From: Biomphalaria glabrata
Taxonomy: Eukaryota > Mollusca > Gastropoda > Planorbidae
DNA length: 64,000 nucleotides
Assembly (NCBI RefSeq): GCF_947242115.1
Contig: NC_074725.1
Location: 25,252,398-25,316,397 of the forward strand
Direction: 5' to 3'
Shown: piece by piece, positions 54,521-64,000 of the stretch
Layout of the letters: each line of letters begins with the position of its first letter
Position numbering within the stretch: position 1 is the stretch's first letter
Notes under the pieces: model-generated
Told to the model about the DNA's origin: nothing
The model's database searches: none
What the model saw: the letters and a program-made list of their open reading frames with translations, nothing else
Position numbers and translations under genes: made by a program

Positions 54521-55914
54521 ATGGCTCGTCTGAAACTGCTGTACGAACTTGAATTTAGAGAACTGAAGGAAGAACTCCGTGGACGAAGGCTGAAGGTATA
54601 TGGTAACAAGGAAACTTTACAAGCATGCCTCCGAGAAGACATGTTGGAAGAAAAAGAAGATCCGGACACATATCTTTTTGAAGTCGAACCTAACTTGCTG
54701 GAACAGCTCACCAGTATCATGCAGGAACAGATGGCAGCTATGCAGGAACAGATCGCCAGTAGCAAACAGGAGCAGATGGCAGCTATGCAGGGACAGATCG
54801 CCAGTAGCAAACAGGAGCAGATGGCAGCTATGAACTCGGGGCTGGAAAACACCAATTCCAAGATAGATGCCATGAACACCAAGATAGCCGCCATGAACCA
54901 ACCCATACCTGCTGTGGAGGAGAGAATCATCAACTCAGACGTTCGTTCAGATGCTAAAGCCAGAGAGAGGAGCCTTGGTGGTGATCATGAGGACCCATTG
55001 AAACCTGACGAAGCCGTTGAGAGACATATGCAAGTCGAGAGATATCAGCCAGGTCCGAACCTAACAGACGTTGGTCCAGTTGCCAAGACTGGAGAGGACA
55101 GTCCTGATGGTGGTAAAGAGAATCCAAGGCAGTCTGACGTTGACATTGATGGACATTTGAAAGACGAAAGACATCGACAAGGTCTGAAACCAACAAGTGA
55201 TGGGCCGGATACTGAGACGAGAGAGAGAGGTCCTTATGGTGGTGAAAAAAGCCGAATGGAGCCTGAAGCCGAAGACGAGGGACCTTTGCACGAGAAGTGT
55301 TACCAACCTGCCCCACAAGCATGCCCTCCAGACAAGGCTGAAAATGATGACATGTCCCACAATTCCCTGTCCTGTGGATTTGAAGCCCATCCCAGTCCTT
55401 CTTCGCAAAGCCCTATGAAGTCACCTCTTTGGCCAACGATCTTGGTATCCCCAGCCCTTACATCCTATACCTTTCCATGTGCCAAACGGCTGCCCTCAAT
55501 ACCGAACGACAAGAGAGCGAGGCGACCACGACATCACTGCAGTCACATGAAGACCAACTGGCGGAGAAGAAGAAGGCTACTTTTGTTGAATGCAAGATGG
55601 ATGACGATGCAACCTCGATATCACTGCAGCCACATGAAGACCAACTGGCGGAGAAGAAGAAGAAGGCGACTTTTGCTGAGTGCAATATGGATGACCATGC
55701 GATCACGAGGTCGATACAACCAGATGAAGGCTAACTGGAGGAAAAGAAGAAAACGTTTTCTGAACTCAACGTGGATGGCGATGAAAGCACGACGTCGAGG
55801 CAAACAGGTGAAGGCCAACTGGAGGAGAAGAAGGAAGCTGACTGCAACATGGATGGCTCCATCAAGCTCAAGAGGCAAGCCAACTGCCACCGATCGACCC
55901 CCACCTCGAAGCAG
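54521..55914 (+). CDS. Gag-like protein with N-terminal SAP-type domain
   Basis: Starts MARLKLLYELEFRELKEELR. Residues about 8-40 (LEFRELKEELRGRRLKVYGN) look like a SAP helix-extension-helix, a module known at the start of many invertebrate Gypsy Gags. Next comes a coiled coil made of duplicated 15-residue units (QEQMAAMQEQIASSK), then a polar, disordered middle. A tandem array of units about 90-100 bp long covers roughly 55530-55860. The open frame continues into the Mutator-like terminal repeat. No zinc knuckle, protease or polymerase seen. The element-specific end is therefore uncertain. Confidence 0.6.
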
Positions 55915-56006
55915 GACGTTTTGGCGCCGCGGTTTTGGCCCCGCCGTTTTGGCGCGAAGGTCGTTTTGGCGCCAGCCGTTTTGGCGACGGGACGTTTTGG
56001 CGCGAT
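55915..56006 (+). repeat. Left MULE terminal inverted repeat
   Basis: Six GTTTTGGC words spaced about 14-17 bp apart, starting GACGTTTTGGCGCCGC and ending GACGTTTTGGCGCGA. Confidence 0.85.
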
Positions 56007-56295
56007 ATACATTATGTACGTTTATTGTATTATTTCTTTTAAAAGAATTATTCATATCTATGTTTTGCACGAGTGTTTGTGTTAAGACATATTTTTCACC
56101 TACTAAATGTAAATGTGTGTTTGTTTTTCACATCATTTTCTTTAATAAACATTTTGGCTTGTGTATGTGTGTTTATTAAGAGGCACACTTTTATTTTCAA
56201 AACGTTTTTTAAGATATTACTTTAAAATTAAAAGAAAAAAAAAATAAAAAACAAAATGAAACGATGAAAGACTAAAAATTGATGCAATTATTTGT

Positions 56296-56992
56296 TTACA
56301 TTAACATTGGTTTGTTTAATGACTGTATGGTATCTCCAGCTATACATACCAAACACTTGCTAATAATAAGTAAAAATATAATACATGTACCATGTTTCTC
56401 AAAATACCTCTGTTGATAAGTTTGTACAATTACATTGATTCTCTTGTCTGTGTCAATATACTTTTTTCGTTTAGAAGGCGGCTGGTCTCCCCTGATATAT
56501 TGTTCATATATAAGGTCTCCGCCTTTCTGGACAGCTCCTATTCCATCAATGAATTTCCTTATGGTTGGATGGCTTATTCCAAACTCGGATTGTAGTCGCC
56601 GATGTGCTGCTTCCACAAAATTGTTTGTTCGATTATCCCCATTGAGTGTTCTCTGATAGACAGACCACATAGGAGGAGGAAACAGAGCACATCGTCGAGT
56701 TCTACTGACGTCCAATATAAGTGTCCTCAAACCAGTTGATTATCGGAGTAAGATGTAAAGGCAGCTCATTTGCCAGAGTTTCAACAGCCATATCCAAGTC
56801 CTCGATGGGAACAAATGCTAATGCAACTATCATTCTAGCTGCCAAAGCAAAGTCTGGATGATTGTTGTACATTGAAAGAAGATTTTCATCTGCCAATTTC
56901 TTTCGCATATTTTTTGTCAGATGAAACAAGCAGCCAAGTATTGCACATAATGGATATGTTGACTGAAGAGCTCCGATAGCAGCCTGCTTCAA
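56296..56992 (-). pseudogene. MULE transposase, C-terminal half, one frameshift
   Basis: Begins KQAAIGALQSTYPLCAILGC and FHLTKNMRKKL, the end of the MULE catalytic domain (E and CxFH region), then DFALAARMIVALAFVP and LTPIINWFEDTYIGR. The frame shifts near 56705. It continues RRCALFPPPMWSVYQRTLNG, NRTNNFVEAAHRRLQSEFG, HPTIRKFIDG and KRKKYIDTDKRI, the conserved post-catalytic part of FLYWCH-linked MULE proteins. The N-terminal catalytic aspartates are absent, so it is non-functional. Confidence 0.85.
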
Positions 56993-57663
56993 ACATGATT
57001 AGTGAATGGTCCAAACTACGCGAGCTTATAAAGACGTAGGGGCGAAGAGATTGAGAGAGAGGGGTAGACTTTGGGCCGCTCTCGGAATTAAAGATTAAGG
57101 ATTATAAATTCGCACCTAGGGATGTCAAGTGGAGTGCTAGAAACAGATTATCGTCTTACGCGTGAGAGAGGGGAGGGGTGGAGGAAAGAGTATATACAAG
57201 GAGTGAAATGTGAGCAGAAGAGAGGGGGCGGGATAGGTTTCACATGTAATGACCATTCCCAAGGAGATGATCGCCAGACGCATGACGCCAACGACCAGTG
57301 CTCGGTGCTGGTCTTGTCTTCATTTGTTTTTCTCTACCTGCGTCAATGCGAGATGTGTTACAGTGTGACACTTAGCTAATTCGTATATTACACTAATGTC
57401 AAATAAAAAACAAAATCTTTTGGAAAGAAATCCAAAAATGTCATCCAGTGCGATTAGCAGAACTCACATATAGCATGTCATTACCATTCAGGAATCTGAC
57501 CTATTATAGGCCTATATTCATGAAATAAACAAAACCTTTATAATTAAAAAAAAAAAAATTCGCTGAACGGTGTTAGAATTCATACTATACATACAATATT
57601 ATGGTAGAGTCAAATAAACATTATTATAAAAGTTACGTGCGTATTAAATTATCGTCAAATGAT
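56993..57663. other. MULE interior, non-coding
   Basis: No further transposase motifs; the rest of the gene appears deleted. Confidence 0.5.
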
Positions 57664-57756
57664 ATCTCGCGCCAAAACGTCCCGTCGCCAAAACGGCTCG
57701 CGCCATAACGTCCCGTCGCCAAAACGGCGGGGCCAAAACGGCGGCGCCAAAACGTC
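57664..57756 (-). repeat. Right MULE terminal inverted repeat
   Basis: Complement of the left repeat: CGCGCCAAAACGTCCCGTCG through GGCGCCAAAACGTC, again six copies of the word (one altered). Confidence 0.85.
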
Positions 57757-57842
57757 ACGTACCGCCCTCACCTACAGCAATGAAACTTCACAGCCAATGC
57801 CATGATGTTGATTCTGTCCGGGACAGTCTAAGGAGGGGGCAG

Positions 57843-58567
57843 TGTTATAAACTTGGTGGTGGCACAGAGAGGGGAAGTGGTGTGTGTGTAGTCAGCCGAC
57901 GCAAATCGCCCCAGGCCAGCGCTAGACGAGCGGTCAACCGTGACGAGCTACGACAATCGGCCGAGACGAGTGTCAACAAGAGGGTTCGGGAAGAATCGCC
58001 GTCGTGGATAGAGCTCAGTAGCGTCACGAGAGTTGTAGTCATCTGACCACCTAGAAACGTCGAGCGGCGTTCTGTCCGGTTCTAGAAGGCCAGTAGGGAC
58101 CCTATATAAAGAGCGGAGGTGTCGCAGTCAAGACGGTTCAGAAAGCGGGTTCACGACAGGAGTTCTGAACACGGTCGACTACAGCACAGTTCAACGGTGT
58201 GGTTCTGTACGGAGCATTACGACGGTTCAGAGCGGAGTACTGTCAAGTACAGTTGAGACGTACGGCGTCTTGATCTTGGTCTGTGATCGAGACACAACGA
58301 GCCTAGCGTGTGAAGTCAGTCCTGAACTGTTGAACCCAGTGCAAGCCCGGAACGAGACGGAGAGGCCAGTACAAGAGTTAATACGGCGGAACGGTGTTAT
58401 CGGAGAGATATTTGTACAGTGTACGTGTTGCCAATTGTACAGTATTGGCTGTTATTTATTCAACTATTAAAGTGTTACGTTACTTTGGAGCCCTGAGTTG
58501 TCAAGTTCTTTAAGTTGGTGGTGTATGGTGCAGTTTGCAGAGAGCCTGGATAGTGAGATTCGTAACA
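57843..58567 (+). repeat. 3' LTR (725 bp)
   Basis: Same ends and features as the 5' LTR; 4 bp shorter. Confidence 0.85.
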
Positions 58568-58635
58568 ATATTAAAGTATTTCTAGAGTAAAACTTGAGAG
58601 TGTCTTATTTTTTTGAAGAGTCTTGTGTCGTAACA

Positions 58636-59220
58636 TTAGGCCAGGTTCACATCGAGCTTCACCTTCACTTTCACCTATCCCTTGGTCTGCTGGACCGTTG
58701 GGGCACCACACAAGATGTGTCAACCTTCTTTCTCCATTCTTCTCTGTCATTTTCCTTTGATAATTTTATTCTCATATTCTTTCTGAAAATATTGAAATTT
58801 TCCTTTTTACCTGGCTGGGTTGACCACTTCGGGGGCCGATTTTGAGTTTGTGTTTCCACACAAACTGTCTATGTAACATTGTTTTTCTTAGGTTGTTAGC
58901 GGCCCCCGAAAGGGGAATAGTCTCTATTAGTTTTGTGTGGTATATCTGTCTGTTCGTTCGTTCTCAGAAGCTAGAAAAGAAAATGAAAATCGGACATGAT
59001 ATTTTTAGATCATTCAAAGTTCTTATGCAGCGGCTACTTTTTTTCTTTTTCGAAAGTGAACCATTTAATTTTGAAAATTATTTATGCAAGCAGATTGTTT
59101 TTTTTTAAATACACTACTTTTAAATGCACAACTTCAGCGGAGGTTAGTTTTTTTTTAAAAAAGGCCACAGACTTCTTAATTAATAACTCGAGCTTCATTC
59201 ATAGATTCGCGCATTGGTAA
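58636..59220. repeat. Unclassified dispersed-repeat sequence
   Basis: TTAGCGGCCCCCGAAAGGGG (about 58897) followed by GTATATCTGTCTGTTCGTTCG and GAAAATCGGACATGATATTT looks like an abundant mollusc transposon end. CAAACTGTC/GTTTGTG words and CGGGGGCCG (58829) form a loose inverted pattern. Class unknown. Confidence 0.4.
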
Positions 59221-61194
59221 AAAAAAAATTGCATCTAAGGTCAAAATGGAAAAAGTATCAATGGATCATTATAAAATATATTCTCCATTTATTAACTAAC
59301 TCATGGAATAGAATACTGATTCAAATGTTGTTTTTAAAAAATAATTTTAATACGAACTTCATTTTAGTTAAAAGTTTAAAAAAAAATTGAACTGCATTTA
59401 TAGTGCGCAGCTTGACATATCCTCTTTATACACCTGACGACAATTTAAATTAGACTAAATAGAGGTCAGGTCTAGATTTAGATTTAAATGTATTAATGTG
59501 ATACTACTGTTTACATAATAAATAAATCTGCACACATAAGCTGTAAGAAGATAAGCTATTTCCTTAATAATTTATAGATTTATAGATGTAAATTGTGTTC
59601 AAATTTTTAAAGAAGTGAATATGATGCGAACAGCATAGTGCACTATTATCCAGTAGTAGGCCTACTAATCCTGATCATAATATTGGACATTGGACTATGG
59701 CCTAACTCTAGATCTAGATCTAGTAATTTTAAGATTAAACTTGAGAAGTCATCGATTCTACGATTCCAGATCTAGTCTAGATTCTAGATTTAGTTCTAGA
59801 TATTGATCTAGCTAGTCTAGATCTGGACCTAGTCCAGTGCCGTATTTAGAGCAGAAAGGGCCTTAAGCTATTGATATGGGGCCCCCATAAAAGTCCAGAT
59901 GTTGAATGTAACTACTAAATTGAGTGACCCTAAGCTAGAGCTTATGTTGCATAGAGGTATATCCAGTCCTGGCCCCATGGTTGTGACACCATCGGATGTG
60001 GGCCTCTAAATGGTCTTGGGCCCGTGTTCATTGAACCTGTTCGCGCCATGGATGCTACGCCACTGCTCTAGATATATATCTAAACATGCCTAGATTATCT
60101 AGATCTAGATGGTATTTTGAGTTTAAATGACAAAGCACAACGTTATACCATTTCTGTCTTAAAGTATAACAAAGGAAACCTGCTCAGGTGATGTTAAGTC
60201 TTTTTCTAATAAAATGTGCAATAATATTTGAATAAATGTCATAAACAGTGTAATTTTATAATAGAATTGAAGCTCTTTTTACATTTTAGTAAAAAAAAAA
60301 ACAATAAAAGTAGCTAATCAGCTCACGACCAAACAACCAAAAAAAACGAAAACGTGAAAAAAAAACTTAAAAAAAAAAGGATTAAAAAACTATGACTGAA
60401 ACACATTTCACCAAAGCTCAACATAGTGTCTGCCAGCTAATGTTTAGGACTCCTTGTTTTCTACATATAGTGATTTCTTATGCAATGTGGTAATATCATA
60501 CAGACTATAAAGATGTGGTGTACAAATGACACACTACAATGTGACACATTTCTTTTTTATCTACCATCATTTGACCTAGAAATTGAAACAAAAAATTAAA
60601 ATAACAAAAACAAAATTGCTTACCTTTATGAGATATATGTTTTTCAGTTATGTGATTCAATCTTTATTACAAAATATAATAATGATACTAACAAATACCA
60701 CGAAAGTCCTATCTATTTATGCTATTCCTTTATGAAGAGAGTCCCCCTAAATCTGTTCTCGCTTCAGTCTCATCACTCACAGTTAGAACTTAATCAATAG
60801 CATGGTTTGTTCTTGCCATAGAAAATGTCACCATTGAGAAACCAGCTATTTACATAATATAAAATTGTAGGCTAATGACATATTGTTCTCTGTTTCTCTC
60901 GTGCTTACAAGGGCGGCGTTCTATGGCTTAATGTTCAACGACAACTGGCCACCACATTGAAAAAGGTATCTGTATCATCTTTATAAACAGGCATCTTCAT
61001 CATCTTTATAAGCAGGCATTCAAGTTAAAACTTTGCTTTCGAATTTCAACACTTATTGAGCCTTGTTAAAATATTTGTATTTTGTGTATGCAAATTTGAA
61101 TGTTTGCATGCGTAATTTTGGTAGACAAAATTGTCTTCATCAACACACCAGATAGAATTAAAGCACTCAGTACACATAAAGACAGTAAACATTT
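59221..61194. other. Unassigned AT-rich DNA, about 2 kb
   Basis: Contains an AGATCT-rich block (59700-59835, 60065-60110). 59835-60064 runs from CAGTGCCGTATTTAG to GCTACGCCACTG, possibly a small hAT-type non-autonomous element with weak ends. No gene seen. Confidence 0.35.
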
Positions 61195-61458
61195 ATGGGG
61201 AATTCGGTTCTACAGCATCTTTCTAAAAGAAGTAAAGTTGACCCTGAAACATATGATTTACTATTAGACTTCAAAACAGCTGTGACTAATTTGTCTAATG
61301 CTGATAGTAAAGATACGAGACATAAACGTGAAAAATATTTAGCACTGCTCTCGATTGACTGCGATGCATTGCAAATTTGTAAAGAGAATAATTATCTGTG
61401 TTCAACGTCAGTGTCGCGTATCAATTTAAATATTATGTCAAGTATCAATTTAAAATAA
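61195..61458 (+). CDS. Unassigned 87-codon open frame
   Basis: MGNSVLQHLSKRSKVDPETY followed by a helical, Leu/Lys/Asp-rich sequence (LLLDFKTAVTNLSNADSKD, KYLALLSIDCDALQIC). Composition is protein-like and unlike the surrounding AT-rich DNA. Not recognised. It could be an exon of a host gene or a fragment of a mobile-element protein. No splice signals were convincing; the last residues (INLN/INLK) come from a short duplication of ATCAATTTAAA. Confidence 0.3.
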   Translation: MGNSVLQHLSKRSKVDPETYDLLLDFKTAVTNLSNADSKDTRHKREKYLALLSIDCDALQICKENNYLCSTSVSRINLNIMSSINLK

Positions 61459-62040
61459 ACTAAAGTCTAGGTTAAGATCAACCTCGGAATTTTTCATGAC
61501 ACCTGCCATTCATTTTTTGACCCTTGATAGAAAATTGGTTGTAAGATATGATTTTATTGGTTAAGCCAAGTGTCATAATTGAAAGTGAGAACAAAGGCGC
61601 GAAGAAAAAGTCAGTTTGTGGTGTGCTCTGGTTTTGAGTTAGAATTGGTAGAGATCAGTCTTGTATTTTATTTTGATACAGTTTACTATTGTAAATACTG
61701 TACATTGCAGTGATTCCTAGTTTTGAGTTAAAGTTCTGTATTTGATTTAAAAGGATCTTCACTTATTCAATCTCTAAGATAGTAATTAGATCTAGAGATA
61801 TACATCTATAAGAATCTTCGGCATCACGGTTACAAGATATCAGCACCCACGACGATTCGGCAAAGATTAACTAACAAGAGAGAAAGTTACAAACAGGGAC
61901 AGTCAAGCTCTTTAATTGTGCTATCTTCAACTGTGATAGTCAGATCACTAGTCATCAAATTTACTGCTGCGATGTTTTATATAATTTGACTGCAACAATT
62001 TGTAAATTTTAATGTTTTAATGTAATAGCTAGGAAGTAGC
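61459..62040. other. Unassigned, LTR-like in composition
   Basis: AT-rich with less repetitive 61580-61960; no partner repeat in the window. Confidence 0.3.
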
Positions 62041-62440
62041 ACATTATTTGTGTTTTATCTTTACCGCCGCATCCCTAAACAACTCTTGTATGGCCAACTA
62101 AACGAAGGAAGGCGCTCGCAAGGTGGGCAAAGAAAACGCTTCAGAACCACCCTCAAAGCTTCTCTGAAGGCGTTCAGCATAGACCCAGCCACCTGGGAGA
62201 CAGAGGCACATGACAGAACATCATGGCTTGGCGCTGTGAAAGCTGGCGCACAGGTTGCTGAGGAAAAGAGAACAAAGCTGGCAGAAGAAAAGCAAGGCCA
62301 ATGACACTAGCTGCCCAGTGTGCAGCGGAACATGCCGGGCTCACATAGGTCTCACCAGCCACATGACGAGGCTTAAAACCCCAGTGCAAAGCCCTCAGCC
62401 CCCTAGATGAGAATATGGTCATTATCAAACCACGATGGAC
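62041..62440 (+). pseudogene. 3' tail of an RTE-like LINE with zinc-finger end
   Basis: RIPKQLLYGQLNEGRRSQGG, QRKRFRTTLKASLKAFSIDP, WETEAHDRTSWLGAVKAGA, then in another frame CPVCSGTCRAHIGLTSHMTR. This is the best-preserved example of the LINE tail plus its C2H2 finger in the window. Confidence 0.8.
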
Positions 62441-62617
62441 GAACTATATGTACTTCTAGTGTTTTAACTAATACATTGTATTAAACGTTATTACATGTAC
62501 TTAGTTTTGTAATTCACTTCATAACATTGAACCAAACCCGAACGTTTGATCTGACCGAACCAAAATCAAATCCGAACTTTATCGAACCAAACTCGAACTT
62601 AAATATAACGAACCATG

Positions 62618-62669
62618 GGCGTAGCCAGCATTTGTTTTCGGGGAGGGTTTAGGGGGGTGTTCCCCCGCC

Positions 62670-62701
<32 letters not shown>

Positions 62702-64000
62702 GGGAGGACATAATATACGGGTCGGCTCAACTTGACCAAGCACCGGTCAGCAAAGGGTCAAGTTGACCTCTGCCCCGGTAGCTGAATTCCTTTTCCTGCT
62801 GGCGTCCTCGATTGAAACTTGCTGCTACGCACCTACTCCAATACCACCTTGTCTGATCCTGCTGTGTTTGTCCTAAGTTCATTGTTTTGACCAAGGCTGC
62901 AGGTAAACACATTTTTACTGTTTCTTGTGTATCTTATGTTCTTATTTATTTTTTATATATATCATATTGCTACCCAGGTTTTGTCCTCATTGTCGGACTA
63001 CCTTTGTTCTATTTAATTGTCATAGTTTTTGTAAGAAAAGGTAAGAGCGAAGCTCTTCAATGTATGTTAGTTTTCTATAGAACTATTTGATTTATTTTTT
63101 ATTAATTACTTTGTCATTTATTTTATTAATGTTTGGTGGTGTTCCATATCTCTCTTATGTTCATAAAAGAGATGATTGGTTCACACTATAAGATTTTCTT
63201 TTTTGTTTTTGCTTGATCTAGTATTTATACCTGATGTTGTGTTTACATTTTTTTTTACAAATTGGTCTGTTCATTTAGACCATATAATTATGTTTATTTT
63301 ATGCTCGTTAGTAATCATGTTGTATGTTTGCCTTGGCAGGTTTTTTGTGTACATTAAACTTATAATAAGCCTCCTGACTTGCTTCGTCATTTTGGTTGTT
63401 ATAATTCTGTGTCGAACCCACCACATATATATATATATATCTTTCGAAAGACGCTTTTGTGCTCTAGAATAGGTTCTTCCTGGAGCTAGTGAAAGTACTG
63501 TAGACACCCCGCCCCTTCCCAGCCACCTCTTGGCTACGTTGTTAGAATTTTGTTTGTGTAGTTAGCTTTAACTTTATATTGAAGACGTGGTATTTAGCTA
63601 CAAACCACGCTCAAATGGGTTTTGAACTCAAAATCCTATTGAGATTTTTTTTTACTTAAAGCCTTCTGGAGGGGTACAAAACCCTCTTGGCTACTTTCAT
63701 AGAATCTGGTGACTGCTGTATGCTTTAGTCGTATAATGAAAAGGGGAGTTAATCATAAAACAAAATTCGGAGGGGGTTTTAAACTCAAAATTTCCATTGA
63801 CTACGCTCATGGAATTGGGTGACTGTCGTTTGTATTATTTTTTGTTTTATAGAAGAGGGGGGTGTTTAAATCTCAAAACCCCTTGGCGGGGGATTTAAAC
63901 TCAAACCCCCCCCCCATTTTGTGCGCTACGGAAAGTGATGGTTTAGCATTAAAATCTTATCTAAAGTAAACAAAAGCAAAGCAAAAATCATTAAATTCAC
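62618..64000. repeat. CATGGGCGTAGCC-family repeat, copy C, runs off the window
   Basis: Opens CATGGGCGTAGCCAGC (about 62614). The family resumes at 63435 with TCTTTCGAAAGACGC and CTCTAGAATAGGTTCTTCC (shared with 12690 and 42640), then tandem units to the window end. Interrupted by 62695-63425. Confidence 0.65.
62695..63425 (+). repeat. Probable solo LTR with the same tips as the 13053-15525 element
   Basis: Begins TGTAGTGGGGAGGAC and ends TCGAACCCACCACA, with (TA)n on both sides. The tips match TGTAGTGG...AACCCACCACA of the small gag-only element, but the body differs and it is longer (731 bp). No coding frame. Near the start TCAACTTGACC (62727) pairs with GGTCAAGTTGA (62756) around CACCGG. 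Confidence 0.6.

Larger units (their letters stand above)
55915..57756 (-). mobile_element. Mutator-like (MULE) transposon, internally reduced
   Basis: Long terminal inverted repeats of about 95 bp (55915-56006 and 57664-57756) made of repeated GTTTTGGCG words enclose the C-terminal half of a MULE transposase on the minus strand. No 9-bp target duplication could be matched. Inserted in the gag-only LTR element. Confidence 0.8.
53741..58567 (+). mobile_element. Gag-only LTR element with SAP-like Gag, carrying a Mutator-like insertion
   Basis: LTRs at 53741-54469 and 57843-58567. They differ by about nine substitutions and one 4-bp indel (roughly 98.8% identical by eye count), so the insertion is fairly young. 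TGGTGTCAGAAGTGGGAT at 54472 is a classic Gypsy-type primer-binding site; AAGGAGGGGGCAG precedes the right LTR. One gag-like frame, no polymerase. Interior interrupted by a DNA transposon (55915-57756). Possible 4-bp duplication ATAC/ATAT. Confidence 0.85.
47490..58635 (+). mobile_element. Gypsy (Gmr1-like) LTR element fossil, nested by other elements
   Basis: Parts in order: gag-like region, integrase, reverse transcriptase, RNase H, then a polypurine tract (AAAAAAAAGGGGGG, 53581-53594) and a 3' LTR. Integrase lies before reverse transcriptase, an order described for Gmr1-like members of Ty3/Gypsy. No 5' LTR found. Broken, with roughly ten or more breaks, and interrupted by at least three insertions (51056-52066, 52526-53022, 53741-58567). 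Age: older than all elements inserted in it. Confidence 0.75.
53595..58635 (+). repeat. 3' LTR of the Gypsy fossil, split by a nested LTR element
   Basis: Starts TGTTACGGTCGTAGCG right after the polypurine tract and breaks at 53740. It resumes at 58568 and ends TCTTGTGTCGTAACA at 58635. The tips TGTTACG and CGTAACA are perfect inverted repeats, which confirms that the two pieces (146 and 68 bp) are one LTR. Confidence 0.75.

Overview
This looks like nuclear DNA of an animal, most likely a gastropod mollusc. The evidence is AT-rich, intron-bearing sequence, a spliced metabotropic-glutamate-type receptor, tRNA-derived SINEs, and a mobile-element mix (RTE-like and Rex1-like LINEs, Gypsy-type LTR elements, hAT and Mutator-like DNA transposons) known from snails. 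Long stretches dense in AGATCT/CTAGATCTAG look like freshwater pulmonate DNA. The species is an inference. No bacterial operons, rRNA or CRISPR were seen.

Layout. 1-6.2 kb: LTR element with one long gag-protease frame, no polymerase and a 3' LTR. 6.4-9.4 kb: remnants of two hAT families and a LINE tail. 9.6-16 kb: SINE, then a dispersed repeat family with ends CATGGGCGTAGCC, into which a young 2.47-kb gag-only LTR element with identical LTRs has inserted. 16-19.5 kb: dispersed repeats and AGATCT-rich DNA. 19.5-22.7 kb: an intact full-length LINE (1045 codons, 12-bp target duplication). 23.1-23.7 kb: a possible tiny two-exon host gene. 24.8-30 kb: LINE tails and an hAT element cut by a Gypsy fragment. 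31.2-33.8 kb: a second, inverted, 5'-truncated copy of the same LINE. 34.3-46.9 kb (minus strand): a class C GPCR whose two coding exons are separated by a 10-kb intron full of transposon debris. 47.5-58.6 kb: a nest of mobile elements. A Gypsy fossil with integrase placed before reverse transcriptase hosts a Rex1-like LINE, an LTR-like insert and, inside its 3' LTR, a gag-only LTR element that itself carries a Mutator-like transposon. 58.6-64 kb: dispersed repeats, a LINE tail, an unassigned 87-codon frame and a probable solo LTR.

Only the receptor is a confident host gene. The 51-residue gene is plausible. Almost everything else is mobile DNA. Three separate LTR elements here carry gag but no visible polymerase, so they probably depend on enzymes from other elements. 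The LINE pair and the identical-LTR element show that mobilisation is recent.
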